A DNA stretch of 43,890 bases from JACQGD01 sp045628725 (GCA_045628725.1 JAZQPT010000025.1:1-43890); one strand, 5' to 3'; positions 1-7,576 are shown, numbered from the stretch's first letter. Made by a program: numbers and translations. The notes: a model not told the origin generated them from the sequence alone.

Positions 1-302
1 CGATGATTAACCGTGTCTTCACATAGCGGATCAACAAATGTATCCACATGTCCACTCGCCTGCCACACCTTTTGGTTCATCAAGATTGCTGCGTCAACAC
101 CGAACATGTCGTCGCGGTCTTCGACAAACATCTTCCACCAAAGGTTCATGATGTTGCGCTTTAGCTGTACACCTAGTGGACCGTAATCCCATGTACCGCT
201 CAGGCCACCGTATACGTCAGACCCAGGGTAAATAAACCCACGGCGCTTTGCTAGGCTTACAATATTTTCCATCTCTTGGTTCTTCTCTGTTTTATTGCTC
301 AT
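1..302 (-). CDS. glyS: Glycyl-tRNA synthetase, N-terminal part (gene runs off the left edge)
   Basis: Reading the minus strand from an ATG at 302 gives about 100 residues: MSNKTEKNQEMENIVSLAKR, then GFIYPGSDVYGGLSGTWDYG and PLGVQLKRNI. The GF.YPGS..YGG..G..DYGPLG block is the hallmark N-terminus of the single-chain (eukaryote/Gram-positive type) class II glycyl-tRNA synthetase, which charges tRNA-Gly in the cytoplasm. The catalytic motifs 2 and 3 and the anticodon domain lie outside the window. A -10 TATAAT preceded by TGG lies at 313-318, ten nt before the ATG. recO is next to it, matching the era-recO-gly neighbourhood of many bacteria. Identification is firm; only completeness is unknown. 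Confidence 0.93.
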   Translation of the reverse strand, partial: MSNKTEKNQEMENIVSLAKRRGFIYPGSDVYGGLSGTWDYGPLGVQLKRNIMNLWWKMFVEDRDDMFGVDAAILMNQKVWQASGHVDTFVDPLCEDTVNH

Positions 303-312
303 AATTACCTTG

Positions 313-321
313 ATTATACCA
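313..321 (-). promoter_or_regulatory. glyS extended -10 promoter
   Basis: On the minus strand TGGTATAAT reads from 321 to 313, with the glyS ATG starting at 302. There are ten bases between hexamer and start, so a transcript starting about 7 nt after the hexamer would have a 3-4 nt leader. I see no -35 match. Confidence 0.55.
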
Positions 322-368
322 TATTTGAATTAGTTTATTATTTATGTCATAAAATAATATTTCGACGA

Positions 369-1019
369 TTATAGCGCTGCGTGTTGTCGTGACACATACA
401 GACATTCAGACAAGTACTCGCCCATTCCACCAACTTGAATAATCACCGATAGCGGCTTTGACGCAACAAGCCGTAATATTTTGATATGACCAGATGTTAT
501 CGTCCCGTTAGCTGCTTCGACAAAGCCTTTTTCATTGCTGTCATAACGATAATTCTTGTCGGGCGATAGTTTGACACCTGCGTAGTCGCGTTCGGTGTTT
601 AGTGCGTCACCTAACATCGCGCTGATGCGGATATAAAACCACGTTTGAATAAGTGGCAATGATACCGTTAACACATCGAGCGCCATTAGTACTTCGGTCA
701 TGATGTCATACCATTCTGGTTCATCAAGCGATTCACTTGCTCGGCCAACCTGCGACATTGTCTCGTAGGCAAACTGCATTCGATCATAATCCTCAAGAAT
801 ATGACGATAAAACTGGATCAATCGTGCAGAGGTCAAAATGCCCAGTTCACCCTTCCCTTTGCCAACAACAACATCACTAACAGCGAACAGCTCTATCCCG
901 CCAGCAAGTTTGGACCTTTCTTTCCTGACACCACGTGCCATGACACTCATACGCCCTTCAGGCGTCAATAACTGCAAGATACGATCAGCTTCGCCATAAT
1001 TTGTTCGGCGCAGTATCAC
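369..1019 (-). CDS. recO: DNA repair protein RecO
   Basis: RecO loads RecA at single-strand gaps together with RecR (RecFOR pathway). The N-terminal OB-fold signature is clear: VILRRTNYGEADRILQLLTP, then ARGVRKERSKLAGGIELF. A helical C-terminal part follows. The four-Cys zinc site of some RecO proteins is absent, as in several short forms. The coordinates use the GTG at 1019, but the true protein probably starts earlier: in-frame codons upstream read IKTTRTRA and restore the usual RecO start M-K-T-x(5)-A-I-V-L-R. That position carries ATA at 1041-1043, overlapping the TAA stop of the upstream regulator, with GGAG nine nt before it. No ATG exists in this frame. It is the last gene of a kinase-regulator-recO unit. 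Confidence 0.9.
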   Translation of the reverse strand: MILRRTNYGEADRILQLLTPEGRMSVMARGVRKERSKLAGGIELFAVSDVVVGKGKGELGILTSARLIQFYRHILEDYDRMQFAYETMSQVGRASESLDEPEWYDIMTEVLMALDVLTVSLPLIQTWFYIRISAMLGDALNTERDYAGVKLSPDKNYRYDSNEKGFVEAANGTITSGHIKILRLVASKPLSVIIQVGGMGEYLSECLYVSRQHAAL

Positions 1020-1039
1020 CGCCCTCGTTCGCGTTGTCT

Positions 1040-1414
1040 TTATAACGTTACACTCCGAACTGCAGTCACGATATCGTCAGGTTGCATCGTTGTTTTATCC
1101 AATATTCTACGGACACCATAGCTTGCAACGTCTTTTAACGAAATCTGCGATGCTAAATTAGTACACAACACAATAGGGATTGTCGACGTATCTATGTATG
1201 ATTGTAGTTCGTGTAGTAATGTCATTGCAGTGCCGCCAGTAAGTAGCACGTCGAGTACAATCACTTTTGGAGCGACTTCATCGATAGTCTCCATGGCACT
1301 ATGACCGTTAGCTACATGAACGGCCGTAAAACCAGACGCCTCAAGGGTGCGCTGGAATTGTTCAGCCAACCATAGATCATCCTCGACAATCAATACGTCC
1401 GGACGAATGATCAT
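1040..1414 (-). CDS. Receiver-only response regulator
   Basis: A 124-residue stand-alone CheY-type receiver domain. The acidic pocket is in IVEDD (D12-D13), the phospho-acceptor is D55 in VIVLDVLL, the conserved Thr is T85 and the Lys is K107. There is no output domain, so it acts by protein-protein contact or as a phosphate sink. It starts at an ATGA overlap with the histidine kinase stop (1411-1414), so the two are translationally coupled and are very likely partners. Its TAA stop overlaps the presumed recO start. What it controls cannot be read from sequence. Confidence 0.9.
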   Translation of the reverse strand: MIIRPDVLIVEDDLWLAEQFQRTLEASGFTAVHVANGHSAMETIDEVAPKVIVLDVLLTGGTAMTLLHELQSYIDTSTIPIVLCTNLASQISLKDVASYGVRRILDKTTMQPDDIVTAVRSVTL

Positions 1415-2145
1415 AAAAAGCTCAACTGGCGCGATGCGGCCATATCAACATAAAACGTTGCGCCGTCACGGTGTCTTGTTGCCCCGATCTGCCCGTTCAT
1501 CATTGCCGCAAATTGACCGGCTATATATATTCCTAGTCCACTACTTTGTGGACGAGCGCTAATAGGTTGCGCCGCCTGTGCCTGCAGTCGATTAATCAAC
1601 TCACCCCAGATATCTACAGGAATAGCAGGGCCAAAATCACGCACACCGATACGTACTTGTTCACCAAGTCCGTGAACCTGCAACTGGACTGGCTGGTCGG
1701 ACGGCGCATAGTGCAGTGCATTATCACCAAAGTTCAGCAGTACTCGCTTTAACAGGTCATGATTGCCCACCAAAAGCGGTGATCGGACACGACTCATCAC
1801 CTGGATGTGCTTCCCCTGTGCTTTAAATAGCGGCGAAAGCTCATGAGCCACTTCTTCACAAACATTTATTGGGTTCAAAGGTTCAAGGTCAAATAGCATA
1901 TCCTGACGCGCAGACCGCGTGACATCGCTCGTTAGCCGAAGTGCGCGTTCGCTTGTTAAGCGAATCTGATGCACCATCTTTTCGACATCAGACACAGACG
2001 CCGTTCCAGACTCAACAGACAGCGCCAATTGACGTATTAACGCTAGTGGTGACTTCAGTTCGTGTGCAGCCATCAAAAACGTAGCCGCCTCGCCTGTAAA
2101 CAGATCGGCAGCCACGTCCACCTTCGTAGTTTTACCCTCGCTCAT
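1411..2145 (-). CDS. Soluble sensor histidine kinase
   Basis: HisKA plus HATPase_c protein of about 244 residues without membrane segments or a recognisable sensor domain. The H-box is AAHELKSPLALIRQL (phospho-His near residue 28), the N-box is LLNFGDNALHYAPS, the G1 box is VRDFGPAIP and the G2 box is SSGLGIYIA. It should autophosphorylate and pass phosphate to the overlapping receiver gene. I chose the ATG at 2145: it follows a TACAAT hexamer at 2156-2161 by ten nt. A TTG nine codons upstream (2172) is the alternative and has no ribosome site. The input is unknown; a cytoplasmic signal or an unseen partner is implied by the lack of TM segments. Confidence 0.87.
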   Translation of the reverse strand: MSEGKTTKVDVAADLFTGEAATFLMAAHELKSPLALIRQLALSVESGTASVSDVEKMVHQIRLTSERALRLTSDVTRSARQDMLFDLEPLNPINVCEEVAHELSPLFKAQGKHIQVMSRVRSPLLVGNHDLLKRVLLNFGDNALHYAPSDQPVQLQVHGLGEQVRIGVRDFGPAIPVDIWGELINRLQAQAAQPISARPQSSGLGIYIAGQFAAMMNGQIGATRHRDGATFYVDMAASRQLSFL

Positions 2146-2182
2146 TACTGCATTAATTGTAGCATGAACCAAGAATTAAGTG

Positions 2183-2842
2183 TTACGAGTTGTAATTAAT
2201 TGTTTGGATGATTTTATCGAAATCAGGTTTGAATGTATCAGCATCTGTTCGCAGTACGATGGTTCGATCGCGACATTTATAGAGTACCGCAGCGCCGCGG
2301 ATATTCTTGCTAAAGTTGCCGTCTAGACGAACACCCTGATTGCCCTGTGATGCAGCGCTACTTTGCTTTAGATCACCTTTTGTAACGCGACCAGCATACG
2401 TGGCTACGACATCATCATAATCTTTCAGAAGAATATTTACGCGAATAGCAAATTGTTGATCTTCTTTGACAGGCTTAACGACATCTGGGTTTAAATAAGC
2501 TTCAAAGTCACCGCCGTTAGAAACATCGTTTTCTTCGTAAGCGCTCCATGTTTTTGGATAATTAAATGACAGCCCACAGTAATTCTCTGGACCTTTAAAG
2601 ATCTTATTTGGTTCTTTCTCGCGCTCAGAAAACTTCTTTTCATCTACAAGCGCCTGTTCGTTCATGCCTTTTGTGACAGCTAGTTCAATTTTATTGTCGA
2701 CATTTGACTGTGCGTCCTGGTAACTAACAAATGACCAGATGCCAAATGAGCCAAGTCCAAGCACAAGAATTGCAAGTCCAGCGATTGTCACTTGCATGCC
2801 AGAAATCGCGCCTCGTTCGTGTGTATGTTTGTTTCGTATCAT
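2183..2842 (-). CDS. Membrane-anchored secreted protein of unknown function (PsbP-like fold possible)
   Basis: About 219 residues. One N-terminal membrane segment (roughly residues 17-38, VTIAGLAILVLGLGSFGIWS) is followed by a charged linker. An outside domain beginning YCGLSFNYPKTWSAYE ends with a second Cys (LYKCRDRTIVLRTDAD). The F.YP..W..Y motif followed by a closing FDKIIQTI helix resembles small PsbP/Mog1-like surface domains common in Gram-positive and CPR bacteria; the two Cys could pair. The start at 2842 is fixed by a promoter that ends six nt before it; an ATG at 2926 would lie upstream of that promoter and inside the neighbouring gene. No function can be assigned. Confidence 0.75.
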   Translation of the reverse strand: MIRNKHTHERGAISGMQVTIAGLAILVLGLGSFGIWSFVSYQDAQSNVDNKIELAVTKGMNEQALVDEKKFSEREKEPNKIFKGPENYCGLSFNYPKTWSAYEENDVSNGGDFEAYLNPDVVKPVKEDQQFAIRVNILLKDYDDVVATYAGRVTKGDLKQSSAASQGNQGVRLDGNFSKNIRGAAVLYKCRDRTIVLRTDADTFKPDFDKIIQTINYNS

Positions 2843-2848
2843 GCCGCT

Positions 2849-2877
2849 ATTATACTTATGCTTCTCTGTTATGTAAA
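2849..2877 (-). promoter_or_regulatory. Sigma-70 promoter of the 2842 gene, leaderless geometry
   Basis: On the minus strand TTTACA (2877-2872), a 17-nt spacer and TATAAT (2854-2849) are followed after six nt by the ATG at 2842. The expected start of transcription coincides with the start codon. Confidence 0.75.
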
Positions 2878-2882
2878 GGGCG

Positions 2883-3395
2883 TTATGCCTTATCTCTAGG
2901 CTCAAATAGATACAGTCCGTGCGCATTTATCATTCGTACCGGTTCGACCGATTCTGGCAACGCGCCGTATGTAATAAACCATACGTCGTGACCATTTTTG
3001 TCGGCAGTATCTTGGATTTTACGCGCCATCTTTTCAATGTCACGGCTGACCGAAAATGCATACACCACGGTTGTCTCGACAGGTAAATCAATCAACCAGA
3101 AATCAGCAACTTTAATTGATATCAGCGGATTATTTCGACTGAGTAAACGGCTAATCAGCGCAAGCAATGGATTCAATTCGTAGCCTATCGCACGAGCGCC
3201 TTTTGATGCGGCGATACGCAGAATAATTCCGTCGCCAGATCCTACGTCGACTAAAACATCCTTATCTGACAGTTCATATAAATCACTCAACGCAATTTCC
3301 GCTTGACGACGGTGTGTTGGTACATACGGCGCTCCACGCAGTGCGATAACCAAGAATAAGAATGCTACTACAAATAGCACATACCAAATCAACAT
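2883..3395 (-). CDS. Membrane-anchored class I SAM-dependent methyltransferase
   Basis: 170 residues. An N-terminal hydrophobic segment (LIWYVLFVVAFLFLVIAL) anchors a Rossmann methyltransferase core. Motif I is VLVDVGSGDGIILRIAA and motif II ends IGYELNP, with the acidic residue expected to bind the SAM ribose. Motif IV is VKVADFW-like; no substrate-specific NPPY is seen. It follows xseB after five bases (stop TAG at 3401-3403, ATG at 3395), so it is likely co-transcribed with the exonuclease VII genes. The substrate could be a lipid, quinone or protein; the sequence does not decide. Related TM-plus-methyltransferase proteins are frequent in CPR genomes. Confidence 0.8.
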   Translation of the reverse strand: MLIWYVLFVVAFLFLVIALRGAPYVPTHRRQAEIALSDLYELSDKDVLVDVGSGDGIILRIAASKGARAIGYELNPLLALISRLLSRNNPLISIKVADFWLIDLPVETTVVYAFSVSRDIEKMARKIQDTADKNGHDVWFITYGALPESVEPVRMINAHGLYLFEPRDKA

Positions 3396-3400
3396 TATTG

Positions 3401-3610
3401 CTACGCAGTCTCGGCGTCAAATTTGTCTTTGACAATACGGATTTCGTTCTGAACAGCTATTAGGTCTTGTTCTATCTCGGCCGCAAGCTTTTCTGCTTGT
3501 TTGAATTTATCTAGCGCTGTTTCGAGTACAAAATCATCACTATCAAACCACGATACTAACTCGTTAAGCTTGGCAGTTTTTTCTTGGATGGTGTTATTTT
3601 TTACTGACAT
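3401..3610 (-). CDS. xseB: Exodeoxyribonuclease VII small subunit
   Basis: 69 residues with the XseB pattern: KTAKLNELVSWFDSDDFVLE, then ALDKFKQAEKLAAEIEQDL, a two-helix hairpin that wraps the large subunit. Its start overlaps the end of xseA by 17 nt, giving translational coupling and the many-to-one stoichiometry known for this enzyme. Exonuclease VII degrades single-stranded DNA from both ends into oligonucleotides in repair. Length is usual (60-80 residues). Confidence 0.92.
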   Translation of the reverse strand: MSVKNNTIQEKTAKLNELVSWFDSDDFVLETALDKFKQAEKLAAEIEQDLIAVQNEIRIVKDKFDAETA

Positions 3611-4691
3611 TTTTTACCTCTGCACTTATTATAGTTTGTTTCGTCTCTATTTCGATGGCGCTCCCCACCGCTACCTTGCCTCGCAGCAATGCATAGCCAC
3701 GTTCAAGTACTCTGTGCGGGTCTAACTCGGCGAGGATACGCTTTGTATAGACTAAATCGTCGATATGCTGCTGCACTCGGCTGTCAATCATACCAACTGC
3801 CCGCTCTAGTAGCAGTGCTGTTTCCTGTCGTTGCTGCGTGACAATACGCTCCATTCGCGGCAGTAGCGTATGTACTTTCGTACGGACCGAGCGAATCACC
3901 TCTTGACGATCAGGGACGATAATTTGGGCGGCATTACTCGGCGTCGCTGCACGGACGTCGGCTACCATGTCTGCCAGACTCTCGTCGGTTTCATGACCAA
4001 CACCAACAACGGTCGGGATCCGACTTGCGGCAATCTCTCGGACTAATAATTCATCATTGAATGCGCTTAGATCGTCAGCACTACCACCGCCACGGATGAT
4101 AACGATAATTTCAGGCAATCTCTCTCGGCTATTAAAATATTTTAACGCTCTGATAATTTGGTCTGGGGCTGCTTCTCCCTGAACCTGTACGTGCGCAACG
4201 TCAATAGTGACACCGCCCCAACGATCATTAATAATCTTGATAAAGTCCGCATAGCCTGCAGCCTGCGTACTACTAATAACCGCAATATGCAATGGAATCG
4301 ACGGCAGCGATCGTTTACGTTCAGGTGCAAATAACCCTTCGGCGTCAAGTTTTGCTTTCAGTATCTCAAAACTCTTTTTTAGGCTGCCTTCACCACTTGG
4401 GCGGATTGCCTTAACCGTCAGACTAAATTTACCCCACGGAGTTAACTTTGGCGTGGCCGTTACTATCACCTTCATTCCGTCTTCGATAGGAACGCGCAGA
4501 CTAAACAGCATCATAAAACAGCCGACACTCGCACCTGCATCTTTGATATCAAAAAATACAAATTTACCTTGGTTTACCTTAAATCCAGACACCTCGCCCT
4601 CTACCTCAATCATCGGATAGGCGTATTCTAATGTCTGATTCGTCAGTGCAATAAAGTCACTGACCGAGAGCTTAGGACTGCTGCTTGCCAT
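3594..4691 (-). CDS. xseA: Exodeoxyribonuclease VII large subunit
   Basis: 365 residues, shorter than the roughly 400-456 usual because the C-terminal coiled coil is trimmed. An N-terminal OB domain (IEVEGEVSGFKVNQGKFVFF) is followed by the catalytic exonuclease VII domain: AVISSTQAAGYADF, the IIRGGGSADDLSAFNDE block, and VGVGHETDESLADMVADVRA ending in ATPSNAA. These are the family signature regions. It forms the nuclease with XseB, whose gene overlaps its end. Its own start overlaps the flippase gene by 20 nt, so the unit is flippase-xseA-xseB-methyltransferase. Confidence 0.95.
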   Translation of the reverse strand: MASSSPKLSVSDFIALTNQTLEYAYPMIEVEGEVSGFKVNQGKFVFFDIKDAGASVGCFMMLFSLRVPIEDGMKVIVTATPKLTPWGKFSLTVKAIRPSGEGSLKKSFEILKAKLDAEGLFAPERKRSLPSIPLHIAVISSTQAAGYADFIKIINDRWGGVTIDVAHVQVQGEAAPDQIIRALKYFNSRERLPEIIVIIRGGGSADDLSAFNDELLVREIAASRIPTVVGVGHETDESLADMVADVRAATPSNAAQIIVPDRQEVIRSVRTKVHTLLPRMERIVTQQRQETALLLERAVGMIDSRVQQHIDDLVYTKRILAELDPHRVLERGYALLRGKVAVGSAIEIETKQTIISAEVKNVSKK

Positions 4692-5703
4692 ATTTGATTA
4701 ACGCTCGCTGATAAAATATGTATCCAAAGCCAATCGTACCTAGTAGCACAATCACGCGGGTCAAAACGATACCCGCAATTGCCACACCCGAAGCAACACC
4801 AGCAATCGCCAAAAACGCGACCATAATCGCTTCATACGCACCGGCCCCACCAGGCGTCAGCACGAAGAATCCCGCCATACTCGCAACCCCATAAGCAATA
4901 AGGATAGGCGCTGGGTTAATCGGCTCGCCCATAGCCAGGAACGTTATTGCAAACAAACCAGCATCTGTCGCCATAAAAACAATACCCCAAAGATACGGCT
5001 TTATCAGTAGCTTTGTATCATGGCGTAGTTCGAGAAAATCCTTATGCATATCGTCAAAAAACGCATATACCTTTTCTTCGGCCAATATCTTGCTTTTACG
5101 ACCAAAGGTTACTTTTTTAACGGTCTTATTTGCCCATTTTGTGAACCATTCAGAAAAACGATCAATACGACGTTTGCTACTGAGCAAAAAGATTGCAGCA
5201 ACGATTGCAGAGCTCATTATCCCTATCAATACAGCGCTTGTCAGGATAATCCAGCGATTAATATTACCATCGACCGTAACGACAAGTATCGCAACGACTA
5301 GCAATGACATATATGCCATATACCCCATCGCGTGACGTACTACTTGTGCCATTGTTGCGCGACCAGCCGGGACACCTAAATGATTTAATCTCCATGACAA
5401 ATACGATACACCGCTCACTCCGCCACTAGGCAGAACATGATTAACAAAGTTTCCTTCTAGTGCTACTTCCACTAGTTCACGGCGTTTTACCTCTTTCATT
5501 CGCCCCTTGTCGCGCAAATAACTAAAGATCATTTCACCGCCAGCATAATATACCAAGATCTGCGCAGGAACGAGTAATAGCAGAATCCACAGGTTTACAC
5601 TCCCTAAAAGTTCCCATGCGTGCATAAGGTCTTCTCTCGAAAAATAAATAATAACGCCTATTAAAGCGAACGTGATTATACTCAGCCATGCACGGAAAGA
5701 CAT
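4672..5703 (-). CDS. Lysylphosphatidylglycerol-synthase-TM / flippase-like integral membrane protein (UPF0104)
   Basis: 343 residues with seven or eight membrane segments. The family pattern is visible: an early ALEGNFVNHVLPSGGVSGVS block (N..LP.GG.G) and a late GVASMAGFFVLTPGGAGAYE block. Relatives include AglD and the membrane half of MprF; they move or help attach lipid-linked sugars or phospholipids, but this protein lacks the MprF synthase domain. I start at the ATG at 5703, which sits six nt after a TATACT hexamer; an ATG at 5865 would lie inside the divergent gene. First gene of the xseA/xseB unit. The transported lipid is unknown. Confidence 0.82.
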   Translation of the reverse strand: MSFRAWLSIITFALIGVIIYFSREDLMHAWELLGSVNLWILLLLVPAQILVYYAGGEMIFSYLRDKGRMKEVKRRELVEVALEGNFVNHVLPSGGVSGVSYLSWRLNHLGVPAGRATMAQVVRHAMGYMAYMSLLVVAILVVTVDGNINRWIILTSAVLIGIMSSAIVAAIFLLSSKRRIDRFSEWFTKWANKTVKKVTFGRKSKILAEEKVYAFFDDMHKDFLELRHDTKLLIKPYLWGIVFMATDAGLFAITFLAMGEPINPAPILIAYGVASMAGFFVLTPGGAGAYEAIMVAFLAIAGVASGVAIAGIVLTRVIVLLGTIGFGYIFYQRALIKYGKQQS

Positions 5704-5709
5704 ACTAGT

Positions 5710-5719
5710 AGTATATACT
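5710..5719. promoter_or_regulatory. Palindromic shared -10 for divergent leaderless genes
   Basis: AGTATATACT is self-complementary. It gives TATACT on the plus strand (5714-5719) six nt before the ATG at 5726, and TATACT on the minus strand (5715-5710) six nt before the ATG at 5703. No clear -35 is seen on either side. Confidence 0.6.
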
Positions 5720-5725
5720 ATAAAT

Positions 5726-6898
5726 ATGTATATCGCGATCCTTGGCCGCCAACCTTCAATTGGTATGGCAGAATTAGAACGAGTTTTTGGAGACGTGCGG
5801 TGGTTTTCGGACCAATCCGCCATTATTAAAAGTGATTCATTTGACGTCGAGCGCGTCGGTGGCACACAAAAAGCCGGCCGTATTGTCGCCGAGCTTCCCC
5901 ATGGTGACTGGCGCCGTGCGAGTATGAAACTTGTTCAAGCCTACACACAAGCTTGGTCTGATCATGAAGGTAAAATTACGCTTGGACTCAGTGTCTATGG
6001 ATTTGATGTTTCCCCGCGAGAAGTGCAAAAAACCGGCATTATATTAAAGGGTAAACTGAAAGAAAAGAACGTTAGTCTTCGTTTAATCCCTAACGCCGAA
6101 ATCGCGCTCAACACCGCGACCAGCCATCATAACAAATTAGGCTTGTCTGACAATAAAGTCGAACTGCTGATTGTACGCGCTAAAAATGGCAAGATTGTTA
6201 TAGCAGAAAGTATCGGTGCGCAGAATATCACCTCGCTTGCCCGCCGCGACCAAGAACGACCAAAGCGTGATGCGTTCGTTGGCATGCTGCCTCCAAAGCT
6301 TGCACAAATCATGATCAACCTCGCCACTCCTACCCCTAATGATGGCGGAGATTATCCGACAATCCTTGATCCATTCTGCGGAACGGGCGTACTGTTGCAA
6401 GAAGCATTGTTACTTGACTACAATGCCTATGGCACTGACCTATCTGATAAAATGATTGATTATTCTCGCATTAATCTAGATTGGATCAAGACAATCTCGC
6501 ACACTACCGCAGACTACAAAGTCGCCCAAGGTGATGCAATGAAGACGTCGTGGCAACAGCCAATCGATGCCGTCGCCACCGAGACGTACCTCGGACAGCC
6601 ATTTAGCGCGCCGCCGTCCAACTCTAAACTTATTGAAGTTCGCGGTAACTGTGATCACATTATCTCAGATTTTCTCCGCAATATCGGCCACCAACTTGAA
6701 CCTGGCACGCCACTGTGTGTCGCCGTTCCAGCATGGCGAGATGTCGATGGTGGCTTTACCCATCTTCCGTTGATTAATAATCTTGCGCAACTAGGCTACG
6801 AACAAGTCGAATTACATAATGTACGCGCAAGTGATTTGCTCTACTACCGCGAAGATCAAGTTGTCGCCCGCGAACTACTCGTACTTACTAAAAAATAA
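5726..6898 (+). CDS. Trm11/Trm-G10-like RNA N2-guanine methyltransferase
   Basis: 390 residues. The N-terminus MYIAILGRQPSIGMAELERV matches the start of archaeal/eukaryal Trm11-type proteins, followed by a THUMP-like region. The C-terminal methyltransferase has motif I in ILDPFCGTGVLLQEALLLDY and motif II in YGTDLSDKMIDYSRINLDWI. Where such enzymes usually have N/D-PPY, this one has AVATETYLGQPFS, the T-E-x-YLG variant that I recall from bacterial relatives. The likely job is tRNA or rRNA guanine-N2 methylation. The start at 5726 is set by the shared divergent promoter; an upstream in-frame ATG (5672) lies inside the opposite gene. A strong terminator follows. Confidence 0.8.
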   Translation: MYIAILGRQPSIGMAELERVFGDVRWFSDQSAIIKSDSFDVERVGGTQKAGRIVAELPHGDWRRASMKLVQAYTQAWSDHEGKITLGLSVYGFDVSPREVQKTGIILKGKLKEKNVSLRLIPNAEIALNTATSHHNKLGLSDNKVELLIVRAKNGKIVIAESIGAQNITSLARRDQERPKRDAFVGMLPPKLAQIMINLATPTPNDGGDYPTILDPFCGTGVLLQEALLLDYNAYGTDLSDKMIDYSRINLDWIKTISHTTADYKVAQGDAMKTSWQQPIDAVATETYLGQPFSAPPSNSKLIEVRGNCDHIISDFLRNIGHQLEPGTPLCVAVPAWRDVDGGFTHLPLINNLAQLGYEQVELHNVRASDLLYYREDQVVARELLVLTKK

Positions 6899-6929
6899 CC
6901 AAATAAAAAAGACCCCTAAGGTCTATCTA

Positions 6930-6972
6930 CTACCCCTGATGACATTGCGTCATCAGGGGTAGCGCTATTTTT
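6930..6972 (+). terminator. Rho-independent terminator, usable in both directions
   Basis: A perfect 14-bp stem (6930-6943 with 6949-6962, loop ATTGC) begins CTACCCCTGATGAC and is followed by CGCTATTTTT. On the minus strand a further small hairpin (6911-6923) with six T completes termination of the 7502 gene. Confidence 0.88.
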
Positions 6973-7013
6973 GCTACTTCTCAGTAATCAGGTATAGCTA
7001 CCCGGTTCAAATC

Positions 7014-7502
7014 TTAATTCACCTGTCGACACGCATCTGCGTACGAAGCGACGAGAGGCTGGTCGGGAGTGACCTCCTCGACGAGATGTGTCATCGCGAA
7101 CCCTGACTCCTTCCACTGCATCACAAATCTGAACCCGGCAGGGACCTCGTCGGGATTGACGAAGATCTTGAGCTCTTTGACGAGCTGCAGAGTGCGTCGA
7201 TCGAGATCGGAATCCGGGATATCCGGATTGTCCGCCCTGATCTGAGCACTGATCTGACCCCAGACGGTCTCACCCTCGTTCACGACTTTCGTCACGCGCA
7301 AGGGCATGATGCCACGTACGGGCCAGTCCAGATTACCCTGGCAGGACGCCAGGGTTGACACAGTACGACTGCCTACATCGGACTCCTGGTTGGATACCCC
7401 GCCGCCCTGGGCGACAGCGAACCCACCAATGATGACGAGCGCTGCTCCGCAGCCGAAGATTGCCCGTACGAATAAAGCATGTGAAGATTTGAAGTCCGAC
7501 AT
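7014..7502 (-). CDS. GC-rich secreted or membrane-anchored LysM-like protein, probably acquired
   Basis: 162 residues. N-terminal membrane segment or signal peptide (LFVRAIFGCGAALVIIGGFA), a short linker with one Cys, then a region like a stretched LysM domain: VVNEGETVWGQISAQI matches the opening V..GDTLW.IA, and IFVNPDEVPAGFRFVMQW matches the closing N...I.PGQ.L.IP. LysM binds peptidoglycan or chitin-type glycans. Base use is unlike the neighbours: by hand count about 59% G+C over 7021-7440, with GAG, CTC, ATC and GTC codons favoured. It has the best promoter in the window and a strong AAAGGAG site eight nt before the ATG. Transfer from a GC-rich, perhaps actinobacterial, source is inferred. 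The LysM call is moderate. Confidence 0.72.
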   Translation of the reverse strand: MSDFKSSHALFVRAIFGCGAALVIIGGFAVAQGGGVSNQESDVGSRTVSTLASCQGNLDWPVRGIMPLRVTKVVNEGETVWGQISAQIRADNPDIPDSDLDRRTLQLVKELKIFVNPDEVPAGFRFVMQWKESGFAMTHLVEEVTPDQPLVASYADACRQVN

Positions 7503-7547
7503 TGCGGACTCCTTTCTGTAGCAGTGAGGTATCCGAATGTTAAATGC

Positions 7548-7576
7548 ATTATAGCAATTATTTGACTATTTGTCAA
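7548..7576 (-). promoter_or_regulatory. Consensus sigma-70 promoter of the LysM-like gene
   Basis: On the minus strand TTGACA (7576-7571), 17 nt and TATAAT (7553-7548) with a TGC extension. Both hexamers are perfect consensus. The -35 lies in an inverted repeat TTGAC-N5-GTCAA (7562-7576) that could be an operator. The leader is about 39 nt. Confidence 0.85.

Noticed and set aside
6995..7015. GGTTCAAATC, like a tRNA T-loop
   Set aside because: The flanking bases do not pair into a T stem and no acceptor or anticodon arm can be found.
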